A stretch of DNA of 64,000 bases from assembly GCF_004114425.1 (NCBI RefSeq), contig NZ_RDQF01000017.1, positions 62,001 to 126,000 of the forward strand, read 5' to 3'. Below the pieces are notes generated by a model that had not been told where the DNA came from, did not search any database, and worked only from the letters and a program-made list of their open reading frames with translations. Position 1 is the stretch's first letter. The number at the start of each line of letters is the position of its first letter. Origin of the DNA: Bradyrhizobium vignae. Its GTDB lineage: Bacteria; Pseudomonadota; Alphaproteobacteria; Rhizobiales; Xanthobacteraceae. Both the position numbers and the translations under genes were made by a program. Below, piece after piece: positions 18,180 through 27,716 of this stretch.

Positions 18180-21029
18180 TTAGTTCAGCGCCTCGTTCAG
18201 CGCCGTGTTGAGGGCCGCGAGACCCTTCTTGAGCCCGCCCTTCAGATGCACGCGCAGCGCACGCCGACCACGCTCGGTGAGCACGTCGAAGTCGCCCCGC
18301 GCCTGCGCCGCCTTGATGACGCCAAAGCTGGCTTTCTGGCCCGGCACCGTCAGATCCTTGGCATCGTCGGCCGTGATCTGGAGGAACACGCCGCTGTCGG
18401 GTCCGCCCTTGTAAGCCTGTCCCGTCGAGTGCAGGAAGCGCGGTCCGAACTCGGCGCAGGTCGCGACGTGCCGCTTCTCGCGCACCTCTAACCGCATGGC
18501 CTGCAGCGCCTCGATCGTCGCCTTGTCACGCGCGATGTAGCCGAGCAGGGCGACATAGTCGCCATGGTTCGAGCGGGAGAGATGCGCCTTCAGCCAGGAG
18601 CTGAGATCGCCGTTGGCGCCGGCCGCGCGCAGCGCCGCGGCGTTGGCCTCGTCGGTGTAGAGATCGGCCTCATCCGTGCTGACCACCGGCTGCTCTTCCG
18701 GCAACGCGCCGGTCTTCTCGAATGCGGCAGTGAGCTCGCGGGTTTTGATCTTGGCCGCTTCCACGTCCGGCTGGTCGAACGGGTTGATGCCGAGGATCGA
18801 GCCTGCAACCGCCGTCGCCATCTCGAAGCGGAAGAACTCCTGGCCGAGATGCTCGATCGACTTCATGACGATGCGCACCACGGGATGGCCGGCCGCTTCG
18901 ATCGCGGCGAGCTTGGAGTCGTGGGCAGCGTCCGCTTCGCCCTCGATGCGGATGTCGATGAAGAAGCGATCATTGCCGTAGACCGAGGGATCGCCCAGCG
19001 GCTCGCCCTCGATCGGGATCAGGCCCTTGCCTTCCTTGCCCGTCGATTCCGCGATGAGCTGCTCGGCCCAGGCGCCGAAATCGGCGATCTTCTTCGATGC
19101 CAGGATCGTCACCTTGTCGCGGCCTTCGAGTCCGGCGAGGCCCATGGCAAGGCCGAGCTGCACGCCCGGGTTCTCGGATGGGGGCACGTCCGGTCCGCAG
19201 GAGCGGGCCATCGCGAGCGCATGCTCGACGAAGGTCTTGACGTCGATGCCCGCGGTCGCCGCCGGCACCAGACCGAAGGGCGAGAGCACCGAATAGCGTC
19301 CGCCGATCGAGGGCTCGCCGTGGAAGATGCGGGCATAGTTCAGCTTCTTTGCCGCCTTCTCCAGCGACGAGCCGGGATCGGTCACCGCGATGAAGCGATG
19401 GCCGGTCTTCACCTGGGTTCCGACCGCCTTGGCGACCTGCTCATGGAAATAGTCCTTCATCGCGTTCGGCTCGGTGGTTCCGCCGGACTTGCTGGAGACG
19501 ATGAAGACCGTGTTGGCGATGTCGATCTTCGCCTCCATCGCCCGCACCTGCGCCGGGTCGGTGGAGTCGAGCACATGCAGCTTCGGGAAGCCGGGCTTCT
19601 TGCCAAAGGTCTCGGCCAACACTTCGGGGCCCAGGCTCGATCCGCCCATGCCGAGCACGACGGCGTCGGAGAATTTCTGGCCCTTCACGCGGCCTGCATA
19701 GTCCTCGTAGTCGGCAATGTCGGCCTTGGCCGGGCTGTCGAGCCAGCCCAGCCATTTGTCTTCGTCGGTGCCGGTCCAGATCGACTTGTCGCGCTGCCAC
19801 AGCCTGCGGATTTTTGCCGAGGCTCGCCATTCCTCGGTGCTCTTGACCACGGCCTTGCCGAGCCCGTCGCCGAGCGAGAGCTGTTGGCGGTCGAGCGCGG
19901 GCCCGAGCACGGTGGTACGCTTGTGGGCGACGGCGCCGTAGAGCTTGTCGGCTGAGTCGGCGAACAGCTTGACGCCATCCTTGACCAGCTCCTCGGTGAT
20001 CGCATCGAGCGAGATGCCGGAACGCTCCAGCTCCTCCAGCACGCGCCTCGCGTCATCGATATTCTCTTCCAGGCTGTCGCGCGGCTTGCCGTGGTCGCGG
20101 AACGCGTCCAGCGTCGCCGGCGGCATGGTGTTGATGGTGTCTGGGCCGATCAGCTCCTCGACATAGAGGACGTCGCTGTAGTCCTTGTTCTTGGTGCCGG
20201 TGGAGGCCCACAGCATGCGCTGCGGCTTGGCGCCCTTGGCGGCGAGCTTCTCCCAGCGCGGACCTGCGAACAGGCGCTTGTAATCCTGGTAGGCGAGCTT
20301 GGCGTTGGCGATCGCGACCTTGCCCTTCAGCGCGGCAAGCCGCTCCTTCTCCGATGGATCATTGGCGCGGGCGATCTTCTCGTCGAGCTGCTTGTCGACC
20401 ATGGTGTCGATCCGGCTGACGAAGAAGCTCGCCACGCTCGCGACATGCGACGGATCGCCGCCGCCGGCGACGTATTTCTCGAGGCCGGCGATGTAGGCTT
20501 CGGCCACCTGGAGATAGACCGCCTTCGAGAAAAGCAGCGTGATGTTGATGCTGATGCCTTCGCTGATCAGCTGTTCGATCGCAGGGAGGCCCTCCGGCGT
20601 CGCCGGCACCTTCACCATCAGGTTCTTGCGGCCGACGTCCTTCCAGAGCCGCCGCGCCTCGGCGACTGTGCCGGCGGTGTCCATTGCGAGATAGGGCGAG
20701 ACCTCCAGGCTGACATAGCCATCGCCGCCTTTGAGGCGGTCATAGACCGGCCGCAGCACGTCGGCGGCGTTCTGGATGTCCTCGACCGCGACGGTCTCGA
20801 ACAGGTCGGCCACGGTCCGGTCGCCGCGCTTCAATGCCTTGCCGATCGAGGCGTCATATTCGTCGGAGCTGCCGATCGCCTTCTCGAAGATCGACGGATT
20901 TGAGGTGACGCCCTTGACGCCATCGGTGTCGATCAGCCGCTTCAGGTCGCCCTTGGCGACGAAGCCACGGGCCAGGAAGTCCAGCCAGACCGCTTGTCCG
21001 TGCTTTTCCAGTTCTTTGACGGGATTCAT
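18180..21029 (-). CDS. Bifunctional transaldolase/phosphoglucose isomerase
   Basis: 949-aa fusion. Residues ~1-370 are transaldolase: [38 protein letters not shown] with the Schiff-base Lys, and [11 protein letters not shown]. Residues ~380-949 are glucose-6-phosphate isomerase: [39 protein letters not shown] and [17 protein letters not shown]. The fusion joins pentose-phosphate recycling to fructose-6-P/glucose-6-P interconversion, so it feeds zwf directly. ATG at 21029, first gene of the operon. Such tal-pgi fusions are known in rhizobia, cyanobacteria and acetic acid bacteria. Both catalytic centres look intact. Confidence 0.96.
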   Translation of the reverse strand: MNPVKELEKHGQAVWLDFLARGFVAKGDLKRLIDTDGVKGVTSNPSIFEKAIGSSDEYDASIGKALKRGDRTVADLFETVAVEDIQNAADVLRPVYDRLKGGDGYVSLEVSPYLAMDTAGTVAEARRLWKDVGRKNLMVKVPATPEGLPAIEQLISEGISINITLLFSKAVYLQVAEAYIAGLEKYVAGGGDPSHVASVASFFVSRIDTMVDKQLDEKIARANDPSEKERLAALKGKVAIANAKLAYQDYKRLFAGPRWEKLAAKGAKPQRMLWASTGTKNKDYSDVLYVEELIGPDTINTMPPATLDAFRDHGKPRDSLEENIDDARRVLEELERSGISLDAITEELVKDGVKLFADSADKLYGAVAHKRTTVLGPALDRQQLSLGDGLGKAVVKSTEEWRASAKIRRLWQRDKSIWTGTDEDKWLGWLDSPAKADIADYEDYAGRVKGQKFSDAVVLGMGGSSLGPEVLAETFGKKPGFPKLHVLDSTDPAQVRAMEAKIDIANTVFIVSSKSGGTTEPNAMKDYFHEQVAKAVGTQVKTGHRFIAVTDPGSSLEKAAKKLNYARIFHGEPSIGGRYSVLSPFGLVPAATAGIDVKTFVEHALAMARSCGPDVPPSENPGVQLGLAMGLAGLEGRDKVTILASKKIADFGAWAEQLIAESTGKEGKGLIPIEGEPLGDPSVYGNDRFFIDIRIEGEADAAHDSKLAAIEAAGHPVVRIVMKSIEHLGQEFFRFEMATAVAGSILGINPFDQPDVEAAKIKTRELTAAFEKTGALPEEQPVVSTDEADLYTDEANAAALRAAGANGDLSSWLKAHLSRSNHGDYVALLGYIARDKATIEALQAMRLEVREKRHVATCAEFGPRFLHSTGQAYKGGPDSGVFLQITADDAKDLTVPGQKASFGVIKAAQARGDFDVLTERGRRALRVHLKGGLKKGLAALNTALNEALN

Positions 21030-21330
21030 GATGCTTACTTCTCTCCAAGCCTGCGGACGAGGGGTTTTCGCGCCGGTCCTGACGCGCTATCCTCTAGCTT
21101 ACATGCTCCCGGGAGGGAACCAATCAAGGGTATGGGAGTCATACTCTCCAGTGTAACTCCGTCGCGATCATGGCGATCCAGGCGGGGAGTGTCTGTGTTG
21201 CGTAGACATCGTTGGCCGGAGGATGCGGCTGCATGCACGTCCATGATGAAGGTTCGGCGGTTGCCGACAGCCAGCAACCGGTTGCGTCGACGGCGAGCAT
21301 CGATGCATCGCGCGATCTCGAAATCAATGC
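21030..21330. other. Intergenic region upstream of tal-pgi
   Basis: Non-coding stretch expected to hold the tal-pgi promoter on the minus strand. A CTCCCGGGAG palindrome lies around 21106-21115, followed on the plus strand by GGAAC (21116-21120). No CGTT lies 16-17 bp further on, so I do not call a promoter. No reading frame here resembles a protein. Confidence 0.4.
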
Positions 21331-21833
21331 GTGACACAGCTGCGGCTGCTGGTTGCCGCGGGCTTTGCCATGACCCCGCTCAGTGCAAGCCTTGCCTTCG
21401 ACCTATGGGCGGTCTTGGCGATGCGGTCTTGGCGATGCGGTCTTGGCGATTATGACACGCAGTCGGCTATGCCGGCGTCGTGGTGTTCAGCCTAGTGACC
21501 AACTGGCTGATCTGGATGCTTCTGGCCGAGCGAGGAGCGGTGGTGGTCGTCACACCCTACGGCATCCGCGATCTCCGCATCGGGAATGAATTTCTGCTGT
21601 GGGAGTCGATCGCGGAGATTTCGGCTGACGAACGCCGCGGCCACAAAGCGATCGTGCTGACGCCGTCGCCGGCATTGCGGCGCCAGCTGTGCGCCATCCC
21701 GACTCTGGCCCGTTGCGCGCGGGATGGTCGCATCCGCGCGGAGGGCCTGGCGACCGATTTTGATACATTGCTGCGCGCCTGCCGCGACCGCCACGCTGCC
21801 AGCAGCGCGCGCCGCATTGCAGCAGGAAGATGA
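21331..21833 (+). pseudogene. Broken small membrane-protein gene (hypothetical)
   Basis: Two consecutive frames read like one gene. From GTG 21331 the frame gives MTQLRLLVAAGFAMTPLSAS and a first hydrophobic segment, then enters a 14-bp triplicated repeat (21409-21450) and ends at TAG 21493-21495 after 54 codons. A second frame, open from 21456 after a TGA at 21453, continues GVVVFSLVTNWLIWMLLAER, a second membrane segment, then TPYGIRDLRIGNEFLLWESI and runs to 21833 (117 aa if started at GTG 21480). The pair looks like a two-TM protein with a PH-like cytoplasmic domain, disrupted near the repeat. Removing repeat copies alone does not restore one open frame, because the TGA remains. No known family recognised. 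Confidence 0.4.
21409..21450 (+). repeat. 14-bp tandem repeat, three perfect copies
   Basis: The unit GCGGTCTTGGCGAT occurs three times without mismatch at 21409-21422, 21423-21436 and 21437-21450. Fourteen is not a multiple of three, so any copy-number change shifts the reading frame of the flanking small membrane-protein gene. Confidence 0.9.
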
Positions 21834-22107
21834 CCGTGGCGCCCAAAGCTTCGCCGTACAAGTGTCATAAGATCGCCGCTCCCGGATCGCTATGTTGCAT
21901 TGCCGGATCAGCACATCCCCGGGAACGCCCGGATGTTGCGACCAAGTGACATTTTCTGGAAATGAGCCAATATAGACAGAGATTCGCACAAAATACAGGC
22001 ATGTGCCTGTTCGTAACTCATAGAGTGCCTACGTTGTGCGTTGCGTCGTATCGGCACCCGGGTGTCCAATGATCGTCATGTGCTCACGCTGATTCGAAAC
22101 GGCCTGA

Positions 22108-22133
22108 GGAACGGTCCGGTAACTGCTTTCGTT
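22108..22133 (+). promoter_or_regulatory. EcfG-type general stress promoter upstream of prkA
   Basis: GGAAC at 22108-22112, exactly 17 bp, then CGTT at 22130-22133. This is a perfect match to the alphaproteobacterial EcfG (sigma-EcfG, PhyR-NepR controlled) consensus, 35 bp upstream of the prkA ATG. Predicted transcription start is around 22140. Direction and distance fit control of prkA-yeaH-spoVR. Confidence 0.7.
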
Positions 22134-22167
22134 TCAGCTTGTAGCGGAACTCACGCGGAGAGGGATC

Positions 22168-24111
22168 ATGTACAACGATTCTCTATTCAACGCTTTCGCT
22201 CGGTCGTTCGAGGCGAGAAGCCAGCACGACATGTCGATGGCGGAATATCTGGAATCGTGTCGAAGCGATCCCATGAAATACGCGAACGCGGCCGAGCGAC
22301 TGCTAGCGGCGATCGGTGAGCCCCAGACGATCGACACGGCCAAGGACCCACGCCTTGGCCGTATTTTTTTGAACCGCACGATCCGCACCTATCCGGCCTT
22401 CGCCGGCTTCTACGGCATGGAAGAAACCATCGAGCGCATCGTCGGCTTCTTCCGCCACGCGGCGCAGGGCCTCGAAGAGCGCAAGCAGATTCTTTATCTG
22501 CTTGGCCCGGTCGGTGGCGGCAAGTCTTCGCTCGCCGAGCGGCTCAAGTCGCTGATGGAAGTGAACCCCATCTATGTGCTCAAGGCCGGCGACGAACTCT
22601 CGCCCGTGTTCGAGAGCCCGCTCAGCCTGTTCGATCCCGATCAGCTCGGTCCGATGCTGGAGGAGAAGTACGGCATTCCGCGCCGCCGTCTCACCGGCCT
22701 GATGAGCCCGTGGTGCTACAAGCGGCTCGAAGCCTTCGGCGGCGACATCTCGCAATTCCGCGTCGCCAAGATCCAACCATCGCGGCTGCGCCAGATCGCG
22801 GTCGCCAAGACCGAGCCCGGCGACGAGAACAACCAGGACATCTCCTCGCTGGTCGGCAAGGTTGATATCCGCAAGCTCGAGACCTACGCCCAGAACGATC
22901 CCGACGCCTACAGCTATTCCGGCGGCCTCAACCGCGCCAATCAGGGCATTCTCGAATTCGTCGAGATGTTCAAGGCGCCGATCAAGATGCTGCATCCGTT
23001 GCTTACCGCGACGCAGGAAGGCAACTATATCGGCACCGAGAACATCGGCGCGATCCCGTTCACCGGGATCATCCTGGCGCACTCGAACGAAGCCGAGTGG
23101 GCGAGCTTCAAGGCCAACAAGAACAATGAAGCCTTCATCGACCGCATCTGCGTGATCAAGGTGCCCTACTGCCTCAGGGTCACCGAAGAGCAGAAGATCT
23201 ACGAGAAGCTGATCCAGGGCTCCGAGCTCGCCTCGGCTCCTTGCGCGCCTTCGACACTGGAGACGCTGGCGCGGTTCTCGGTGATGTCGCGCCTGCGCAA
23301 GCACGAGAACTCCACCTTGTTCGCCAAGATGCGGGTCTACGACGGCGAGAGCCTGAAGGAATCCGATCCGAAGGCGCGCAGCGTGCAGGAATATCGCGAT
23401 GCCGCCGGCGTCGACGAGGGCATGGACGGTGCCTCCACCCGTTTCGCCTTCAAGGTCCTGGCCGCGACCTTCAATCACGATCCGCAGGAGGTCGCCGCCG
23501 ACGCCGTGCACCTGATGTACGCGCTGGAACAGGCGATCCGCCGCGAGCAGCTTCCGGAGGAAACCGAGAAACGCTATCTCGAATTCATCAAGGCGGAGCT
23601 GGCGCCGCGCTACGCCGAGTTCATCGGCAACGAGATCCAGAAGGCCTATCTGGAATCCTACTCGGATTATGGCCAGAACCTGTTCGACCGCTACGTCGAC
23701 TATGCCGACGCCTGGATCGAGGACCAGGACTTCAAGGATCCCGACACCGGCCAGCTGCTTGATCGCGAGCTTTTGAACCAGGAGCTGACCAAGATCGAGA
23801 AGCCGGCGGGTATCGCCAACCCCAAGGACTTCCGCAACGAGGTCGTCAAATTCTCGTTACGGTCGCGGGCCCAGAACGGCGGCAAGAATCCGACCTGGAC
23901 CTCCTATGAGAAGATTCGCGATGTGATCGAAAAGCGGATATTCTCCCAGGTCGAGGACCTGCTTCCCGTCATCTCCTTCGGGTCGAAGAAGGACGGCGAG
24001 ACGGAGAAGAAGCACGGCGAGTTCGTCGCACGCATGGTGGAGCGCGGCTACACCGAGCGCCAGGTTCGCCGGCTCGTCGAATGGTACATGCGCGTGAAGC
24101 AGGCCGGCTGA
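22168..24111 (+). CDS. prkA: PrkA serine protein kinase
   Basis: 647 aa, the usual length of PrkA/YeaG. N-terminal AAA+ ATPase-like region with P-loop GPVGGGKSSLAERL (~residues 112-125) after the PrkA-type segment FYGMEETIERIVGFF; the C-terminal third is the PrkA kinase-like domain (SYDYGQNLFDRYVDYADAW). ATG at 22168 follows GGAGAGGG. In E. coli the homologue YeaG is produced in stationary phase and nitrogen starvation with YeaH; in Bacillus PrkA affects sporulation. It is first of a three-gene set with yeaH (24 bp gap) and spoVR, preceded by an EcfG-type promoter. The phosphorylation target is unknown. Confidence 0.95.
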   Translation: MYNDSLFNAFARSFEARSQHDMSMAEYLESCRSDPMKYANAAERLLAAIGEPQTIDTAKDPRLGRIFLNRTIRTYPAFAGFYGMEETIERIVGFFRHAAQGLEERKQILYLLGPVGGGKSSLAERLKSLMEVNPIYVLKAGDELSPVFESPLSLFDPDQLGPMLEEKYGIPRRRLTGLMSPWCYKRLEAFGGDISQFRVAKIQPSRLRQIAVAKTEPGDENNQDISSLVGKVDIRKLETYAQNDPDAYSYSGGLNRANQGILEFVEMFKAPIKMLHPLLTATQEGNYIGTENIGAIPFTGIILAHSNEAEWASFKANKNNEAFIDRICVIKVPYCLRVTEEQKIYEKLIQGSELASAPCAPSTLETLARFSVMSRLRKHENSTLFAKMRVYDGESLKESDPKARSVQEYRDAAGVDEGMDGASTRFAFKVLAATFNHDPQEVAADAVHLMYALEQAIRREQLPEETEKRYLEFIKAELAPRYAEFIGNEIQKAYLESYSDYGQNLFDRYVDYADAWIEDQDFKDPDTGQLLDRELLNQELTKIEKPAGIANPKDFRNEVVKFSLRSRAQNGGKNPTWTSYEKIRDVIEKRIFSQVEDLLPVISFGSKKDGETEKKHGEFVARMVERGYTERQVRRLVEWYMRVKQAG

Positions 24112-24135
24112 GGCGGATGGGAGGCGGATGGTAAA

Positions 24136-25419
24136 GTGCCCATTCACATCATCGACAGGCGCCTGAATCCAGGCGGCAAGAGTCTTGAGAACCGCCAGCG
24201 GTTCTTGCGTCGGGCCAAATCCCTGGTGCAGGGCGCCGTCAAGAAGACCTCGCAGGAACGCGACATCAAGGACGTCCTGGAGGGGGGTGAGGTCACGATC
24301 CCGCTCGACGGCATGCACGAGCCGCGCTTCCGCCGTGAAGGCGGAACGCGCGACATGGTGCTGCCCGGAAACAAGAAGTTCGTGGAGGGCGACTATCTCC
24401 AGCGCCAGGGCCAGGGCAGCGCCAAGGATTCCGGCCCCGGCGAAGGCGACAGCGAGGACGCCTTCCGCTTCGTGCTGAGCCGTGACGAGTTCGTCGATCT
24501 TTTCCTCGACGACCTCGAGCTGCCGGATCTCGCCAAGCGCAAGATCGCGCAGACCGAGAGCGAAGGCATCCAGCGCGCCGGCTACACCACGTCGGGCTCG
24601 CCCGCCAACATCTCGGTGAGCCGGACGGTGAAGCTCGCGCTGGCGCGCCGCATCGCGCTCCGGCGTCCCCGCAAGGAGGAGATCGAGGAACTGGAGGCGG
24701 CGATCGCTGCCTGCACCGACGAGGCCGAACGGGCGGAGCTGGTTGCCGAGCTCGAAAAGCTGGAGGCGAAGTCCAAGCGCATCCCCTTCATCGACCCGCT
24801 CGACATCCGCTACCGACGCTTCGAGACGGTGCCGAAGCCCGTCGCGCAGGCCGTGATGTTCTGCCTGATGGACGTTTCCGGCTCGATGTCCGAGCACATG
24901 AAGGACCTGGCAAAGCGCTTCTACATGCTGCTCTACGTGTTCCTGAAGCGGCGCTACAAGCACGTCGAGATCGTCTTCATCCGCCACACCGACCGCGCCG
25001 AGGAGGTGGACGAGCAGACCTTCTTCTACGGTCCGGCCTCGGGCGGCACGCTGGTCTCGAGCGCGCTGCAGGCGATGCACGAGATCGTGCGCGAGCGCTT
25101 CAACCCGTCGGACTGGAACATCTACGCCGCGCAGGCCTCCGATGGCGACAATTCCTATTCCGACGGCGAGCTCACGGGGCTGCTGCTGACCGACAAGATC
25201 CTGCCGGTCTGCCAGTTCTTTGCCTATCTCGAGGTCGGTGAATCCGGCGGCAGCGCCTTCGATCTCTCCGACTCCTCGCTCTGGGCCCTCTATGAGCGCC
25301 TGCGCAACAGCGGCGCGCCGCTCTCGATGCGCAAGGTCTCGGAGCGCAGCGAGATCTTTCCGGTGTTCCACGATCTGTTCCAGCGCCGCGAAACTGCCCA
25401 GGAGAAGACCGCTCCATGA
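24136..25419 (+). CDS. YeaH/YhbH family protein (DUF444, VWA-like)
   Basis: 427 aa starting at GTG 24136 (MPIHIIDRRLNPGGKSLENR), the standard N terminus of the UPF0229/DUF444 family. A von Willebrand A-like metal site is visible as MDVSGSMSEHMKDLAKRF (DxSxS), followed by EIVFIRHTDRAEEVDE and GGTLVSSALQAMHEI. Function is not established; it always travels with PrkA and SpoVR and may act as their partner. The 3' end overlaps spoVR by 4 bp (ATGA), so translation is coupled. Confidence 0.92.
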   Translation: MPIHIIDRRLNPGGKSLENRQRFLRRAKSLVQGAVKKTSQERDIKDVLEGGEVTIPLDGMHEPRFRREGGTRDMVLPGNKKFVEGDYLQRQGQGSAKDSGPGEGDSEDAFRFVLSRDEFVDLFLDDLELPDLAKRKIAQTESEGIQRAGYTTSGSPANISVSRTVKLALARRIALRRPRKEEIEELEAAIAACTDEAERAELVAELEKLEAKSKRIPFIDPLDIRYRRFETVPKPVAQAVMFCLMDVSGSMSEHMKDLAKRFYMLLYVFLKRRYKHVEIVFIRHTDRAEEVDEQTFFYGPASGGTLVSSALQAMHEIVRERFNPSDWNIYAAQASDGDNSYSDGELTGLLLTDKILPVCQFFAYLEVGESGGSAFDLSDSSLWALYERLRNSGAPLSMRKVSERSEIFPVFHDLFQRRETAQEKTAP

Positions 25420-26954
25420 CGGAACGTTTGTTCGAAGGCGCCGATTGGGATTTTCACACCTTGCAGCGCATCACCGATGCCTGCGAGCAGGTGGCGTTGA
25501 AGGATCTCGGGCTCGACGTCTATCCGAACCAGATCGAGGTCATCACGGCCGAGCAGATGCTGGACGCCTATTCGTCGGTCGGCATGCCCCTGTTCTACAA
25601 GCACTGGTCGTTCGGCAAGCACTTTGCGTTCCACGAGGCGTCCTACCGCAAGGGCCTGATGGGGCTCGCCTATGAGATCGTGATCAACTCCTCGCCCTGC
25701 ATCTCCTATCTGATGGAGGAAAACACGGCGACGATGCAGACGCTGGTGATCGCGCACGCCGCCTTCGGCCACAACCACTTCTTCAAGAACAATTATCTGT
25801 TCAAGCAGTGGACCGATGCCGACGGCATCCTGGACTATCTCGACTTCGCCAAGAACTACGTCATGCAATGCGAGGATCGCTACGGCCGCATCGAGGTCGA
25901 GCGCACGCTCGATGCCGCGCATGCGCTGATGTCGCACGGCATCGACCGCTATCCCGGCAAGAAGAAGCTCGATCTGCGCGCCGAGGAGAAGCGGGCAGGG
26001 CGCCGCCGCCAGCACGAGGAGGAGGTCTTCAACGATCTCTGGCGCACGGTCCCGAAGGGCGCGGCCAAGAGCCGGTCCGCGCTCAGCATCGAGCGCCGCC
26101 GCAAGCTGCTCGGCCTGCCGCAGGAGAATTTGCTCTATTTCCTGGAGAAGAGCGCGCCGCGGCTGGCGCCCTGGCAGCGCGAGCTGCTCCGCATCGTCCG
26201 CCACATCGCGCAATATTTCTATCCGCAGAGCCAGACCAAGGTGATGAACGAGGGGACGGCGACCTACGTCCACTATCGCATCATGACCAAGCTGCATGAG
26301 CAGGGTCGCATCAGCGACGGCAACTTCCTCGAATTCCTGGGATCGCACACCAACGTCGTGTTCCAGCCCGAATTCGACGACCCCCGCTTCTCCGGCTTCA
26401 ACCCTTACGCGCTCGGCTTTGCCGTGATGCAGGACATCGAGCGCATCGTCACCAAGCCGGAGGATGAGGACCGCGAATGGTTCCCCGACATCGCCGGCAA
26501 GGGCGACGTCATGGGCGTGCTGCGCGACGTCTGGGCCAACTACCGCGACGAGAGCTTCATCGGCCAGTTCCTGAGCCCCAGATTGATGCGGCACTTCCGC
26601 ATGTTCCATCTGCACGACGATCCCGAGGAGCGCGCCGGCATCCGCGTCGATGCCATCCATGACGAGCGCGGTTTCCGCCGCGTGCGCCGCGAGCTGGCGC
26701 GGCAGCACGACGTCGGCTTCATCGATGCCAACATCGAGGTGGTCGATGTCGATCTCTCCGGCGACCGCCGCCTGATCCTGCATCACCACGTCATCAAGGG
26801 CTCGCAGCTCAACGAGACCGATGCCAAGCGGGTGCTCCAGCATCTCGCCGACCTCTGGACCTACGACGTCGCGCTGATCGAGGTCGATGCCAAAGACAAG
26901 GTCCTGCGCGAATATGTCGTGAGCCCGCGCCCGATCCCGGCGGCGGTGGCCTGA
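25416..26954 (+). CDS. SpoVR family protein
   Basis: 512 aa SpoVR/YcgB family. Starts MTERLFEGADWDFHTLQRIT. Typical segments: MPLFYKHWSFGKHFAFHEAS, YEIVINSSPCISYLMEENT, AHAAFGHNHFFKNNYLFKQW (several conserved His) and MNEGTATYVHYRIM. The family is widespread with PrkA and YeaH and is named for a Bacillus spore-cortex gene; its biochemical role is unknown. The conserved HxH and Glu-rich motifs suggest a metal site (inference). Last gene of the stress-associated set; a perfect palindrome follows 10 bp after its stop. Confidence 0.93.
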   Translation: MTERLFEGADWDFHTLQRITDACEQVALKDLGLDVYPNQIEVITAEQMLDAYSSVGMPLFYKHWSFGKHFAFHEASYRKGLMGLAYEIVINSSPCISYLMEENTATMQTLVIAHAAFGHNHFFKNNYLFKQWTDADGILDYLDFAKNYVMQCEDRYGRIEVERTLDAAHALMSHGIDRYPGKKKLDLRAEEKRAGRRRQHEEEVFNDLWRTVPKGAAKSRSALSIERRRKLLGLPQENLLYFLEKSAPRLAPWQRELLRIVRHIAQYFYPQSQTKVMNEGTATYVHYRIMTKLHEQGRISDGNFLEFLGSHTNVVFQPEFDDPRFSGFNPYALGFAVMQDIERIVTKPEDEDREWFPDIAGKGDVMGVLRDVWANYRDESFIGQFLSPRLMRHFRMFHLHDDPEERAGIRVDAIHDERGFRRVRRELARQHDVGFIDANIEVVDVDLSGDRRLILHHHVIKGSQLNETDAKRVLQHLADLWTYDVALIEVDAKDKVLREYVVSPRPIPAAVA

Positions 26955-26964
26955 GGCGAGCGGC

Positions 26965-27013
26965 TAAAGCATGATCCGGAAAACCGCTTCGCACTTTTCC
27001 GGATCATGCTTTA
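26965..27013. terminator. Perfect 19-bp palindrome between convergent genes
   Basis: Arms 26965-26983 and 26995-27013 are perfect inverted repeats (TAAAGCATGATCCGGAAAA and its complement) with an 11-bp loop. It lies between spoVR (plus) and the DUF1801 gene (minus); the TAA stop of the latter lies in the right arm. Its location and A/T-flanked stem suit a bidirectional terminator. The AAGCATGATCCGGAAAA sequence is familiar as a dispersed intergenic repeat of Bradyrhizobium and relatives, so it may be both. Confidence 0.8.
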
Positions 27014-27457
27014 GACCGATCGCTTCTTCGCCGGCTTCTTCTTTGCCTTCGACGCATTCAGCTGCACCGCCGCGCGGATCAGCGTCTTCAACGCCTTCTC
27101 GTCGATCTCTACGCCCTCGCGAATATCGATCGCGCGCCGCACATTGCCCTCGAGACTGGAGTTGAACAGGCCCGCGGGATCCTCCAGCGCCGCGCCCTTC
27201 GCGAAGGTCAGCTTCACCACGTTCTTGTAGGTTTCGCCGGTGCAGATGATGCCGTCGTGCTCCCAAACGGGAACGCCGCGCCATTTCCACGCCTCGACGA
27301 TGTCGGGGTCCGCCTGCTTGATCAGACCGCGGATCCGCGCGAGCATCTCGCCGCGCCAGTCGCCGAGCTCCTTAATCCTGCCGTCGATCAGTTTCGAGGG
27401 CGAAGGTTCATTCGTTTCTTTCACGCGTACCTTTTTCGATGTCATGGCCTTCTGCAT
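27011..27457 (-). CDS. DUF1801 domain protein
   Basis: 148 aa from the ATG at 27457 (MQKAMTSKKVRVKE); the adjacent ATG at 27460 and the ATG at 27445 are alternatives. A GAGG motif precedes the first pair. The domain is visible in WRGEMLARIRGLIKQADPD, VEAWKWRGVPVWEHDGIICT and YKNVVKLTFAKGAAL, typical of the YdhG/DUF1801 family (CyaY/iron-chaperone-like fold, function unknown). The C-terminal tail is Lys-rich (SKAKKKPAKKRSV). The stop codon lies in the 19-bp palindrome. The start of the open frame runs into the end of the neighbouring small membrane-protein gene. Confidence 0.8.
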   Translation of the reverse strand: MQKAMTSKKVRVKETNEPSPSKLIDGRIKELGDWRGEMLARIRGLIKQADPDIVEAWKWRGVPVWEHDGIICTGETYKNVVKLTFAKGAALEDPAGLFNSSLEGNVRRAIDIREGVEIDEKALKTLIRAAVQLNASKAKKKPAKKRSV

Positions 27458-27470
27458 CATCCTGCCTCGT

Positions 27471-27674
27471 TCACGCGTTGCCGCGGCTGACATGGGGCAA
27501 CGCGAACAGATAGAGCCCGGTCGCGAGCAGCGGGATGAGCGGCACGAGCGCCAGGACGCCGATCCACACGGCCTGGAGCTGCATGGTCATCGCCACGATG
27601 TTGGCGATGACCGCGAGCGTGAACGCCATCGACAGCCAGCGATGAATCTGCCGAATCCACATTTGGGTGCTCAT
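27471..27674 (-). CDS. Small two-TM membrane protein, hypothetical
   Basis: 67 aa. ATG at 27674 preceded by GGAGGAGG at good distance, so a real gene despite its size. Two hydrophobic segments are visible (MAFTLAVIANIVAMTMQL and IGVLALVPLIPLLATGLYLF) with a short basic C terminus. Small proteins of this appearance accompany SRPBCC/ArsR gene pairs in rhizobia, but no function is known to me. Its end abuts the DUF1801 gene, suggesting cotranscription. Confidence 0.75.
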   Translation of the reverse strand: MSTQMWIRQIHRWLSMAFTLAVIANIVAMTMQLQAVWIGVLALVPLIPLLATGLYLFALPHVSRGNA

Positions 27675-27716
27675 TGAGACCTCCTCCGAGATTGATCGAA
27701 ATGGACGCCGGCGGAG

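Noticed and set aside
21116-21141. GGAAC upstream of tal-pgi as an EcfG promoter
   Set aside because: It points away from tal-pgi and has no CGTT-like box at 16-17 bp.
25290-26843. Minus-strand frame opposite spoVR
   Set aside because: Antisense shadow of an intact SpoVR gene; no ribosome site or family similarity.
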